A DNA stretch of 6,461 nucleotides from an uncultured Phascolarctobacterium sp. (GTDB lineage Bacteria > Bacillota > Negativicutes > Acidaminococcales > Acidaminococcaceae), in contig CASEGD010000065.1 of the NCBI GenBank assembly GCA_949287345.1, positions 1 to 6,461 on the forward strand, written 5' to 3'. Position 1 is the first letter of the stretch, and each line of letters starts with the position of its first letter. Below are positions 1 to 6,369 of the stretch, piece after piece. A program made the translations under genes and the position numbers. The notes under the pieces are model-generated. The model was not told the DNA's origin. It did no database searches and saw only the letters and a program-made list of their open reading frames with translations.

Positions 1-27
1 ATCCAACTTAAAATTTTATTGATATAC

Positions 28-57
28 AGGATGGGAACTTGTTTCCCATCCTTTTTT
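28..57 (+). terminator. Rho-independent terminator of an upstream unit
   Basis: A perfect inverted repeat (AGGATGGGAA at 28-37, TTCCCATCCT at 43-52) with a 5-nt loop is followed by an uninterrupted T run to position 57. The T tract lies on the + strand side only, so it terminates rightward transcription from a gene outside the window. Bases 1-27 are AT-rich and show no recognisable coding end. Confidence 0.9.
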
Positions 58-67
58 GCTGTATAAT
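39..67 (+). promoter_or_regulatory. Probable sigma-A promoter of the two-gene unknown operon
   Basis: A perfect TATAAT sits at 62-67. Seventeen bases upstream, TTGTTT (39-44) is the best-placed -35 and matches the consensus only in TTG. Transcription would start near 74, leaving about 30 nt before the gene. The -35 falls in the loop and 3' arm of the preceding terminator hairpin, so terminator and promoter physically overlap. The -10 is convincing; the -35 is weak. Confidence 0.65.
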
Positions 68-92
68 AGTAGCGTTGAGTATATTTAATTTT

Positions 93-98
93 AGGAGG
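93..98 (+). promoter_or_regulatory. Ribosome binding site deciding the ATG-106 start
   Basis: A consensus AGGAGG lies 7 nt before ATG 106 but only 4 nt before the in-frame TTG at 103. The spacing favours the ATG as the real start. Confidence 0.85.
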
Positions 99-105
99 CT
101 GTTTG

Positions 106-819
106 ATGAGCTTAGCTGTTGATACAACCAAACGCAATAAAAAATATGTTATTACTTACACCGTTGTAGGTATTGCATGTTTTGTTATGTTTATCGTTTC
201 CATTTTACGTTATGTATATCTTAACGTGCTGGAACCCGTGCCTATTTTCTTTTACGCAATGCTGGTATGGATTTTGCTGCTGCGCTGCAAACCGACTTAT
301 GATGTTAGCGTAGAGCGCAAATATTTAAAAATTGTTAAGCATGATATCTGGGGCAAAACCAGGGTTTTTGAAATCCCTTACCGTGAAATTGCCGCTATTT
401 TCAGCTATCAGCCCAAGCTGATGCGTACCGTTAAGTTCCGCTATTCTTACAGGCTGAACAGTGCGCTTGATGCGCGTACTTTGTGGACGTTGGCATGGCG
501 CAGAAGTTTTGACGATGGCAGCGAAGCCAATGTACGTATTTATTTTAAAGCTTCCAAAGAAGTTATGGACGCTTTGGCTGAAAAAATGCCGAACCGCGTT
601 AATGTGCCTGAAGAACTGGCTGATTTTAACATGCTGGTTAAAGAGGGCGTAATTGTTAATAACGAAAGAAAATTGAAAGAAGCTGAAGCTGAAATTCTGG
701 ATAAGAGCGTAGAACAGATTGAAGCTGAAGCAAAAATTGCCGGGGAAATGGTTGCCGAGGCAGAGGCTAAAGAAGACGCAGCCGAAGCTAAAAAAGCCGA
801 AAAGAAACAAGAGGTGTGA
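106..819 (+). CDS. Uncharacterised membrane protein with cytoplasmic domain and charged coiled-coil tail
   Basis: The predicted protein has 237 residues; I do not recognise the family. A basic N-terminus (KRNKK near residues 9-13) precedes two hydrophobic segments at about 14-34 and 41-59, then RCK, which suggests a membrane hairpin with both ends in the cytoplasm. Residues about 63-155 form a soluble, beta-rich stretch (YDVSVERKYLKIVKH, then RVFEIPYREIAAIF) whose layout resembles bacterial PH-like domains attached to membrane hairpins; this is inference from pattern only. From about 165 to the end it is almost all Ala, Glu and Lys with repeated EAEA/AEAK units, likely helical or coiled coil. 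The start is ATG 106 because of its SD spacing; TTG at 103 would add one residue. It is co-transcribed with the zinc-ribbon gene 3 nt downstream. Base composition looks more AT-rich than in the mre genes. The coding call is strong; function is unknown. Confidence 0.85.
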   Translation: MSLAVDTTKRNKKYVITYTVVGIACFVMFIVSILRYVYLNVLEPVPIFFYAMLVWILLLRCKPTYDVSVERKYLKIVKHDIWGKTRVFEIPYREIAAIFSYQPKLMRTVKFRYSYRLNSALDARTLWTLAWRRSFDDGSEANVRIYFKASKEVMDALAEKMPNRVNVPEELADFNMLVKEGVIVNNERKLKEAEAEILDKSVEQIEAEAKIAGEMVAEAEAKEDAAEAKKAEKKQEV

Positions 820-822
820 CGG

Positions 823-1263
823 ATGTATTGCAGATTTTGTGGACAAGAGCTGCCGGATGATTCCGCATTTTGCAGTAAGTGCGGTAAAGCTGTACAGCAT
901 GGAGGTGCGGAAGCTGCACCGGTAAAAACGGAACCCGTAAAACCGCCTGCGCCGCCGAAACCGGCCGTTGAACACTGCCGCATGGAACTGGTGGAAATCG
1001 ACAGCCCGTGGTCGCTGTTTGGCAATACCCGCAACAGATTTGAGGTTATAAATGATAAGGGCGAGGTAATTTACCAGTCCGATAAATTTAAGGTAAGCGG
1101 TTTCAGCTATGACGGGCCGGAGGAAGTAAGCAAAAAATACCGTGACCTGGTGGAAAAAGCGGTTTTGACTTTGGCCGTTGACGGCTGGAAGAAGCTGCCC
1201 GGTTACCGCCGCCGCTGGTTTGAACTGGACTTTGAAAGAAAAATAAAAGACAAAGAAGATTGA
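823..1263 (+). CDS. Small zinc-ribbon protein of unknown function
   Basis: The predicted protein has 146 residues. The first 21 carry a zinc ribbon with cysteines at 3, 6, 17 and 20 (CxxC-x10-CxxC, the pattern YCRFCG...FCSKCG), typical of short bacterial zinc-ribbon modules that probably bind one zinc ion. A Pro/Ala/Lys linker runs from about 25 to 49. A folded C-terminal domain follows (about 50-142) that I cannot name. Its end, with a helix, then DGWKKLPGY, then RRWFELDFERK, faintly resembles small domains in which a GWE-like turn precedes an aromatic strand; that is only an impression. There is no signal peptide or membrane segment, so it should be cytoplasmic. Its SD, GAGGTG at 811-816, lies within the last codons of the preceding gene, 6 nt before ATG 823, so the two genes are probably translationally coupled. 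A terminator follows, making it the last gene of the unit. Confidence 0.88.
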   Translation: MYCRFCGQELPDDSAFCSKCGKAVQHGGAEAAPVKTEPVKPPAPPKPAVEHCRMELVEIDSPWSLFGNTRNRFEVINDKGEVIYQSDKFKVSGFSYDGPEEVSKKYRDLVEKAVLTLAVDGWKKLPGYRRRWFELDFERKIKDKED

Positions 1264-1271
1264 TTTTAACG

Positions 1272-1300
1272 CTGCCTGCGCAAAAACGCGGGCAGTTTTT
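1272..1300 (+). terminator. Rho-independent terminator of the two-gene unit
   Basis: CTGCCTGCG (1272-1280) pairs with CGCGGGCAG (1287-1295) over nine pairs including one G-T wobble, around a 6-nt A-rich loop, followed by TTTTT at 1296-1300 and further AT-rich sequence. It begins 8 nt after the zinc-ribbon stop codon and separates this unit from the radC-mre operon. Confidence 0.92.
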
Positions 1301-1349
1301 ATTATATTAAGCTTTTTTGTGAAATTTTTTGCAGAATTTTAGCAATATA

Positions 1350-1378
1350 TACACAGAAGCCGAAAAATTTGATATAAT
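1350..1378 (+). promoter_or_regulatory. Extended -10 promoter of the radC-mreBCD-PBP2-rodA operon
   Basis: A perfect TATAAT at 1373-1378 is preceded by TG one base upstream (1370-1371), giving the extended -10 form TGnTATAAT. TACACA at 1350-1355, with a 17-nt spacer, matches four of six -35 bases. Transcription would start near 1385, giving a leader of about 70 nt. No other comparably good promoter was noticed downstream in the window, so this is the likely main promoter for the cell-shape genes. Confidence 0.8.
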
Positions 1379-1385
1379 AAATTGG

Positions 1386-1422
1386 AGTATCTGTAAACAG
1401 GATGCAAAGTTTTGTTGATACT
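1386..1422 (+). other. Possible imperfect hairpin in the operon leader
   Basis: AGTATC (1386-1391) is the exact inverse complement of GATACT (1417-1422), and inside it AACA (1396-1399) can pair with TGTT (1413-1416), leaving a 4-nt bulge at 1392-1395. The structure would start almost at the predicted 5' end of the mRNA. There is no T run after it, so it is not a terminator. It is AT-rich and could be chance; a role in mRNA stability would be inference. Confidence 0.3.
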
Positions 1423-1443
1423 TGCGACGCTGATTTTTGAAAG

Positions 1444-1449
1444 GGTGAT
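1444..1449 (+). promoter_or_regulatory. Ribosome binding site supporting the TTG start of radC
   Basis: GGTGAT matches the 3' part of the extended SD consensus and lies 6 nt before TTG 1456; AAAGG lies just upstream. The nearest in-frame ATG (1471) has no SD-like sequence before it. An in-frame TGA at 1438-1440 excludes any longer start. Confidence 0.75.
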
Positions 1450-1455
1450 TATTTA

Positions 1456-2148
1456 TTGAGCCACAACAAGATGAAGCTTTTACCGGCCGACGACAGGCCG
1501 CGCGAGAAGCTGATTGAACATGGCCCGGATATATTAAGCAATTCGGAATTATTGGCGATTTTAATCAGGACGGGTACGACGGAGCGTTCGGCGCTTGATA
1601 TTGCACGCGAGCTGACGGATAACGGCGGTTTGTACAGTAATATCGCGCAGGCGCGCAGCGTGGCCGACCTATCTAAAATAAAAGGGCTTGGCCCGGCAAA
1701 GGCGGCGACTATTTTAGCGGCCGTGGAGCTGGGCAGGCGTGTTGCCGGTGCTGACCCGCAGAAGAAAGTGAAGCTGTCATCACCGGAGGCTTGCGTAAGT
1801 TATTTAATGCCGCGTATGCGTTATGAGCAGCAGGAAAAGTTTTTGGTGCTGCTTTTGGACAGCAAGAACCAGCTGCTTAAATGCCAGCAGGTTTCGGAGG
1901 GCACATTGAACGCATCGGTGGTGCACCCGCGCGAGGTGTTTGCCCCGGCGATGCTGCACCGTGCGGCATGTGTGCTGGCGGCGCATAACCACCCTTCGGG
2001 TGACCCGGCGCCAAGCATTGAGGACCGCAAACTGACGCAGGCGCTAAAAGCAACCGGCACGGTAATGGGGATTCCGCTTCTGGACCATATCATTATCGGC
2101 GACGGCAGATATTTCAGCTTTAGAGAAAATGGGTATTTGGATGAATGA
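1456..2148 (+). CDS. radC: RadC family JAMM-domain protein
   Basis: The protein has 230 residues, the usual RadC length. The N-terminal part has the family opening LPADDRPREKL (about 9-19) and a helix-hairpin-helix-like element at about 71-95 (IKGLGPAKA). The C-terminal JAMM/MPN+ domain (about 105-228) carries HNHPSGDP...SIED: His177, His179, Ser187 and Asp190 are the expected metal and active-site positions, with a conserved upstream Glu, probably Glu127. SEGTLNASVVHPREVF (147-162) is also typical. The family was once tied to DNA repair, a role since questioned; its substrate is unknown, and the intact HxH...D motif suggests a metal-dependent hydrolase fold. The start is TTG 1456, supported by its SD. 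It is the first gene of the operon and lies 10 nt before mreB, a common neighbourhood in Firmicutes. It appears intact. Confidence 0.95.
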   Translation: MSHNKMKLLPADDRPREKLIEHGPDILSNSELLAILIRTGTTERSALDIARELTDNGGLYSNIAQARSVADLSKIKGLGPAKAATILAAVELGRRVAGADPQKKVKLSSPEACVSYLMPRMRYEQQEKFLVLLLDSKNQLLKCQQVSEGTLNASVVHPREVFAPAMLHRAACVLAAHNHPSGDPAPSIEDRKLTQALKATGTVMGIPLLDHIIIGDGRYFSFRENGYLDE

Positions 2149-2158
2149 GGTGTAGTTA

Positions 2159-3193
2159 ATGATTAGTTTTTTCAATAAATTTTCGCATGACATGGGTATT
2201 GACCTTGGCACGGCTAACACGCTGGTGCATGTAAAGGGCAAGGGCATTATTATCCGCGAGCCTTCCGTTGTGGCTGTTGACAAGGCCAACAACGAGGTAC
2301 TGGCAATCGGCGCGGAAGCCAAGCAGATGATTGGCAGGACGCCTGGGCATATTATTGCTATCCGCCCGATGAAGGACGGCGTTATTGCCGATTTTGACAT
2401 TACGCAGTCGATGCTGAAATTCTTTATCAAAAAAGCTATCGGCAGAAATTCGCTGGTGCGCCCGCGTATTGTTGTAGGCGTTCCTTCCGGCGTTACGGAA
2501 GTTGAAAAACGCGCGGTTATCGACGCTACTGTGCAGGCCGGCGCGCGTGAAGCGTACCTGATTGAAGAACCGATGGCGGCTGCTATCGGCGCAGGCCTGC
2601 CGGTGCAGGAAGCAACGGGCAGTATGGTTGTCGATATCGGCGGCGGCACCTGCGAAGTTGCGGTAATTTCGCTGGGCGGCATTGTTGTAAGCAAATCCAT
2701 CCGCACGGGCGGCGACGCTATGGACGACGCTATTGTGCGCTATATCCGCAAAACCTTTAACCTTTTGATTGGCGAGCGTACTGCAGAACAGGTTAAAATC
2801 AATATCGGCACGGCTATGCCTTTGGAAGCCAAAGAAGAAATGGATATCCGTGGGCGCGATTTGTTAACCGGCCTGCCGAAAAATGTTACGATTAACAGCA
2901 ACCAGGTTTGCGAGGCTTTGGAAGAGCCTGTAACCAATATTATTGACGCTGTTAAAAATACTCTGGAACGTACCCCGCCTGAACTGGCGGCCGATATTAT
3001 GGACAGGGGCGTTGTTATGACGGGCGGCAGCTCGCTTTTGCGCAACCTTGACCGTATTTTGAGCAGGGAAACCGGCATGCCTGTATATGTATCGGACGAC
3101 GCGCTGAGCTGCGTTGCGCTGGGCACCGGCCTTGCCGTTGAAAATGTTGATGTTTACAAAAAAGGCTTTATGGCCTCCAATACTACTGACTGA
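2159..3193 (+). CDS. mreB: Rod shape-determining protein MreB (actin homologue)
   Basis: The protein has 344 residues, matching typical MreB. It forms ATP-binding filaments under the inner membrane that guide the elongasome. The phosphate-1 loop is DLGTANT (15-21), phosphate-2 is DIGGGT (159-164) and the adenosine motif is GGSSLLRN (289-296). [13 protein letters not shown] (136-148) and [11 protein letters not shown] (231-241) are further family signatures. The N-terminus ISFFNKF could be the short amphipathic membrane-binding helix. Position 165 is Cys, where MreB proteins I recall usually have Thr (GGGTTEVAV). SD GAGGTG (2147-2152) overlaps the end of radC and is 6 nt from ATG 2159. The next gene is mreC. 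The call is mreB rather than the paralogue mbl because radC is upstream and mreC/mreD are downstream. Confidence 0.98.
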   Translation: MISFFNKFSHDMGIDLGTANTLVHVKGKGIIIREPSVVAVDKANNEVLAIGAEAKQMIGRTPGHIIAIRPMKDGVIADFDITQSMLKFFIKKAIGRNSLVRPRIVVGVPSGVTEVEKRAVIDATVQAGAREAYLIEEPMAAAIGAGLPVQEATGSMVVDIGGGTCEVAVISLGGIVVSKSIRTGGDAMDDAIVRYIRKTFNLLIGERTAEQVKINIGTAMPLEAKEEMDIRGRDLLTGLPKNVTINSNQVCEALEEPVTNIIDAVKNTLERTPPELAADIMDRGVVMTGGSSLLRNLDRILSRETGMPVYVSDDALSCVALGTGLAVENVDVYKKGFMASNTTD

Positions 3194-3197
3194 AGGA
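3193..3197 (+). promoter_or_regulatory. Ribosome binding site supporting the GTG start of mreC
   Basis: AAGGA begins at the last base of the mreB stop codon and lies 7 nt before GTG 3205. The start gives a normal MreC N-terminus with a short basic segment before the membrane helix. Confidence 0.75.
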
Positions 3198-3204
3198 ACA
3201 AAGT

Positions 3205-4038
3205 GTGAACAAGAAGTATTTAAGCCTGGGGCTGGCTGTGGCAGTGCTGTTGGCGCTGTTTGGCATGGCCTTGCAGGACCCGCTGCGCTTTCCGGTTATT
3301 AACAGGGCGGTAACGGCCGTTATTACGCCTTTTGCGGCGGCAACAAACGCCGTCGGCGGATTTGTGGATGATACCGGCAAAGCCATGACGACGGTTGAAA
3401 GCCTGCAGCAGGAAAATGAAACACTTCACAACGAAATAAACGAGCTGCGCTATGCCAACCTTGCCATGGCGGATATTTACGCTGAAAACCAGCGCCTGCG
3501 CGAGATGCTGAATTATAAAAATTCGCACCCGGACGAACAGTTGGTTGTGGCCAAAGTGCTGGGGCGCGCCCCCGGCGAGCTGCGCGACAGCCTGTATATC
3601 GACAAGGGCACGGAGGACGGCGTACAGCAGGATATGGCTGTGGTAACACCGGACGGGCTGGTGGGGCTTGTCGATGAGGCCTATGCTTCTTCTGCCAGAG
3701 TAATGCTGGTGACGAGTACGCGCTGTAATGTCGGTGCGCGCATTTTGCGTGCCAATTCGCGTGCGGTGGGTATTGTTGCGGGCCGCGGCGGCGATAACGT
3801 ACCGCTTTTAATGGAACATCTGCCGCGCGAGGCGGAGGTTTATGCGGGTGATGTGGTAGTAACCAGCGGCTACAGCCAGAACCATCCGTCGGGCATTGTT
3901 ATCGGCACGGTTAAGGAAAGCAGCCTTGATGCGGCCGGGCTTCTGCGTAATGCGACGATTGAGCCTGCGGCTGTAAGAAGCGGCATGGAAGAAGTGTTTG
4001 TGGTTATCTGGCATCAGCAGGACGGTATTGCAAAATGA
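3205..4038 (+). CDS. mreC: Rod shape-determining protein MreC
   Basis: The protein has 277 residues, ordinary for MreC. It is a single-pass membrane protein that joins MreB inside to PBP2 outside and is thought to activate the RodA-PBP2 pair. A basic N-terminus (NKKY) is followed by a membrane segment at about 5-23, a coiled coil at about 57-103 (with ESLQQENETLHNEINELR) that would mediate dimerisation, and a beta-rich extracytoplasmic domain from about 112 to 270. Family signatures include YIDKGTEDGVQQDM (131-144), TPDGLVGLVDE (148-158) and GDVVVTSGYSQNHPSGIVIG (215-234). The start codon is GTG, 11 nt after mreB. The stop codon overlaps the mreD start by four bases (ATGA), indicating coupled translation. 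It is intact. Confidence 0.97.
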   Translation: MNKKYLSLGLAVAVLLALFGMALQDPLRFPVINRAVTAVITPFAAATNAVGGFVDDTGKAMTTVESLQQENETLHNEINELRYANLAMADIYAENQRLREMLNYKNSHPDEQLVVAKVLGRAPGELRDSLYIDKGTEDGVQQDMAVVTPDGLVGLVDEAYASSARVMLVTSTRCNVGARILRANSRAVGIVAGRGGDNVPLLMEHLPREAEVYAGDVVVTSGYSQNHPSGIVIGTVKESSLDAAGLLRNATIEPAAVRSGMEEVFVVIWHQQDGIAK

Positions 4039-4517
4039 AAAAGCTGATGTTTTTTATAGTTTATTTAGTGTTGTTTGGCATCCAGCTGACGGTGGAGCAG
4101 CCTGCATGGTTTAAATTTGACCTGGTGCTGCTGTATGTTTACGCTATGGCGATGGTTTACGGAGCGCAGACGGGCGCGGCCATCGGCGGGGCGGCCGGAC
4201 TGATGTATGATTTTCTGAGCGGGGCCGTGTTTGGTTTTCATACTTTAACGCGCAGCGCGGTGGGCTTTGTAACCGGCTATATTAAGGAGCAGGTTTTTAA
4301 GGAGCATTTTGCCTACCATTTAACTGCGGCACTGGTGATAACAGCAGGCATACGCGTGCTGTTTTTCTTTGTGGCGCTGTTTTTAACGCCGTTAGCGGAC
4401 GGCGGCTTTTTATACGCTTATTTGCAGGACACCCTGGCTTATTGCCTGGGCAATATGGTATTTGTGATACCTGTTTACAAGCTGTGCCTGTTAATTGCAC
4501 ACTGGCACAGGGAGTAA
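4035..4517 (+). CDS. mreD: Rod shape-determining membrane protein MreD
   Basis: The protein has 160 residues, typical of MreD, and is almost entirely hydrophobic with about five membrane segments: near 4-20, 28-42, 45-66, 93-118 and 135-156. The conserved region GAAIGGAAGLMYDFLSGAVF (47-66), with Asp59 following a Gly-rich helix, is characteristic. MreD is an inner-membrane partner of MreC in the elongasome; its exact biochemical job is unsettled. It overlaps mreC by four bases (ATGA), and the weak SD-like CAGGA at about 4018-4022 suggests reliance on coupling to mreC translation. Identity rests on hydrophobicity, motif and position between mreC and the PBP2 gene. The sequence is poorly conserved, as is usual for MreD. 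Confidence 0.93.
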   Translation: MKKLMFFIVYLVLFGIQLTVEQPAWFKFDLVLLYVYAMAMVYGAQTGAAIGGAAGLMYDFLSGAVFGFHTLTRSAVGFVTGYIKEQVFKEHFAYHLTAALVITAGIRVLFFFVALFLTPLADGGFLYAYLQDTLAYCLGNMVFVIPVYKLCLLIAHWHRE

Positions 4518-4544
4518 CAGGCTTATTTTGAAGGAGTTTGGGCT

Positions 4545-6359
4545 ATGCTGAACAAAAGATATGCCAACCGCTTGGAAGCCATGCTGATTGCGGCCGTTTG
4601 CATTTTACTGGTGCTTTTGGGACGCATGGCCTATTTGCAGCTTTTTAAGGGAGATTTTTATGGCGAGCAGGCCGACGGCAACCGTTTGCGCCGTACAAAG
4701 GTGACGGCGCCGCGCGGTATTTTTTACGACAGGGATGGCGTGGAGCTGGTAAACAACCTGCCGGGCTATGTAGTGGCGCTGCGCAGGCAGAACAATCCTT
4801 ATGACGAGGAGCTTTTGCGCGCGCTGTCGGATATTATCGACATGCCGGTGTCGGAAATGCGCAAAAAGCTGGAAGAAAACAGCGACAGCTATGAGCCGAC
4901 GCGCCTGAAAAGCAATATTACCCCGGAAATGCTGACCAAGCTGGAGGAAAAGAAACGCGAACTGCCCGGCGTGATGATTGAAATCCAGCCGGTGCGCAAT
5001 TATTTGTTTAAGGAACTTGGCGTGCATGCTATCGGTTACGTGGGCGAGGTAAGCCAGTACGATATTACGCAGGGTTCTTACAAAAATATGCCGGTGGGCA
5101 GCGTGGTAGGCAAGTTTGGTTTGGAAAAAACTTACGACCGCTATGTGCGCGGCATCGACGGCAGTTATGACGAAGAAGTTGACGTTGCAGGCAATGTTGT
5201 CAAGCAGCTGGGGCAGATTGACCCCGTGCCCGGCAAAAGTTTGCAGCTGACGATAGATAAGGATTTGCAGCAGGTAATGGAAAAGGCTGTGGATGACCAT
5301 CTGGCTTATCTGCGGTCATCGGGAATCGCGCCCGGCGCACGTGCGGCGGCGATTGTTGCCTTAGACCCTAAAACCGGTGCAGTGCGCGCCATGGTAAGCC
5401 GCCCGGCTTTTGACCCGAACCTGTTTGTACATGGTATCAGCGAAAAAGACTGGAACATTATCAATAACGACCCCAATTACCCGATGACCAATAAAGTTAT
5501 TGGCGGCGAATACCCGCCGGGCTCGCCGTTTAAGATTATCACCGGTGCGGCGGCGCTGGAGCTGGGCAAGGTAACGCCTGATGAACTGATTTTTGACAGC
5601 GGCAGGCACTGGCTGATTGATATGCGCAACGCAGGCGGCGAGGCGCTGGGCTGGCTGAACTTCCACGAAGCGCTGCGTAAATCGGATAATGTATATTTTT
5701 ACGAGATGGGCAACCGCCTTGGCGTTGATAATATTGTAACTTTTGCTAAAAAATTCGGTATCGGCTCACCGACAGGCATTGAGCTGGAGGGCGAATTAAG
5801 CGGCCTTTTGCCGACGCCGGAGAATAAAAAGAAAGCCTTCCCGGGTGAAACATGGATGCTGGGCGATACCTTTAACGCCGCTATCGGGCAGGGCATTAAC
5901 CTGGCAACGCCTTTGCAGCTGGCAATGGTAATGAGCTGCGTGGCGGCAGACGGCGTATACCATCCGCCGTATCTGGTGGAAAACCTGCTGAACAACGACG
6001 GCAGCATTTATCAGAAGGTTGAGCATAAACCGGCAAGGGATATCGGCGTTTCGCAAAACACCTTGCATCTGATACAGAATGCGCTGGAAGGCGTAGCGGA
6101 AGCCGGCGGTACGGCGGCGTACTTTGCTGATCTGCCGAGGCAGATAGCGGCTAAAACCGGTACGGCCGAAAACCCGCACGGGCAGGACCACGGCTGGTTT
6201 GTAGCTTATGGCCCGGCAGAGGACCCGGATTTGGTTATTGCCTGCATTGTAGAGCAGGGCAGCTTTGGTACTTTGGCCGCAGGCCCGATTGTATATAAGG
6301 TTTTTGAAGAATGGTTCAGGCAGGAGGGGTTCAATAACAGCGCCCCGGCCGTGAAATAA
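4545..6359 (+). CDS. mrdA: Penicillin-binding protein 2, elongasome transpeptidase
   Basis: The protein has 604 residues, close to other class B PBP2 proteins (E. coli about 630). It cross-links new side-wall peptidoglycan in the periplasm with RodA as glycosyltransferase partner. A single membrane anchor spans about 11-30. The dimerisation/pedestal domain follows, with APRGIFYDRDG (55-65) and VGKFGLEKTYD (188-198). The transpeptidase domain (about 262-595) has the three active-site motifs: SxxK with nucleophile Ser327 and Lys330 (GSPFK), SxN at Ser380-Asn382 (KSDN), and KTGTAE from Lys537. IGQG (447-450) followed by TPLQLA (455-460) is also typical. There are no PASTA repeats, which argues against a Spo/division-type PBP with such domains. 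SD GAAGGAG (4530-4536) is 8 nt before ATG 4545. It lies 27 nt after mreD and directly before rodA, which supports PBP2 over the division enzyme FtsI. It is the target class of mecillinam-type beta-lactams. Confidence 0.96.
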   Translation: MLNKRYANRLEAMLIAAVCILLVLLGRMAYLQLFKGDFYGEQADGNRLRRTKVTAPRGIFYDRDGVELVNNLPGYVVALRRQNNPYDEELLRALSDIIDMPVSEMRKKLEENSDSYEPTRLKSNITPEMLTKLEEKKRELPGVMIEIQPVRNYLFKELGVHAIGYVGEVSQYDITQGSYKNMPVGSVVGKFGLEKTYDRYVRGIDGSYDEEVDVAGNVVKQLGQIDPVPGKSLQLTIDKDLQQVMEKAVDDHLAYLRSSGIAPGARAAAIVALDPKTGAVRAMVSRPAFDPNLFVHGISEKDWNIINNDPNYPMTNKVIGGEYPPGSPFKIITGAAALELGKVTPDELIFDSGRHWLIDMRNAGGEALGWLNFHEALRKSDNVYFYEMGNRLGVDNIVTFAKKFGIGSPTGIELEGELSGLLPTPENKKKAFPGETWMLGDTFNAAIGQGINLATPLQLAMVMSCVAADGVYHPPYLVENLLNNDGSIYQKVEHKPARDIGVSQNTLHLIQNALEGVAEAGGTAAYFADLPRQIAAKTGTAENPHGQDHGWFVAYGPAEDPDLVIACIVEQGSFGTLAAGPIVYKVFEEWFRQEGFNNSAPAVK

Positions 6360-6369
6360 CGGAGGCAGT

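Noticed and set aside
103..105. TTG as the start of the first gene
   Set aside because: It is only 4 nt from AGGAGG and directly precedes an ATG with ideal 7-nt spacing.
325..1034. Overlapping minus-strand open frames (216 and 164 codons) across the two unknown genes
   Set aside because: The Phe/Ser-rich translations mirror the Lys/Glu/Ala-rich real genes on the + strand. They cross the gene boundary and have no SD or motif support.
1350..1400. LexA/SOS operator near the radC promoter, given radC's historical link to DNA repair
   Set aside because: No palindrome like the Firmicutes SOS box (GAAC-N4-GTTC type) is seen around the -35/-10 elements.
1301..1455. Riboswitch or T-box between the unknown unit and radC
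   Set aside because: The predicted transcribed leader is only about 70 nt with no terminator/antiterminator pair and no recognisable conserved core. Promoter and SD account for most of it.
2044..2706. Minus-strand open frame (220 codons) over the radC end and mreB
   Set aside because: It spans two confidently identified genes, and its Ile/Ser/Pro-rich product has no family features.
4605..5300. Long minus-strand open frame (231 codons) opposite the PBP2 gene
   Set aside because: It lies wholly inside a well-supported gene, its translation is His/Gln/Ala-rich with no recognisable motif, and I see no promoter for it. It reflects the codon bias of the opposite strand.
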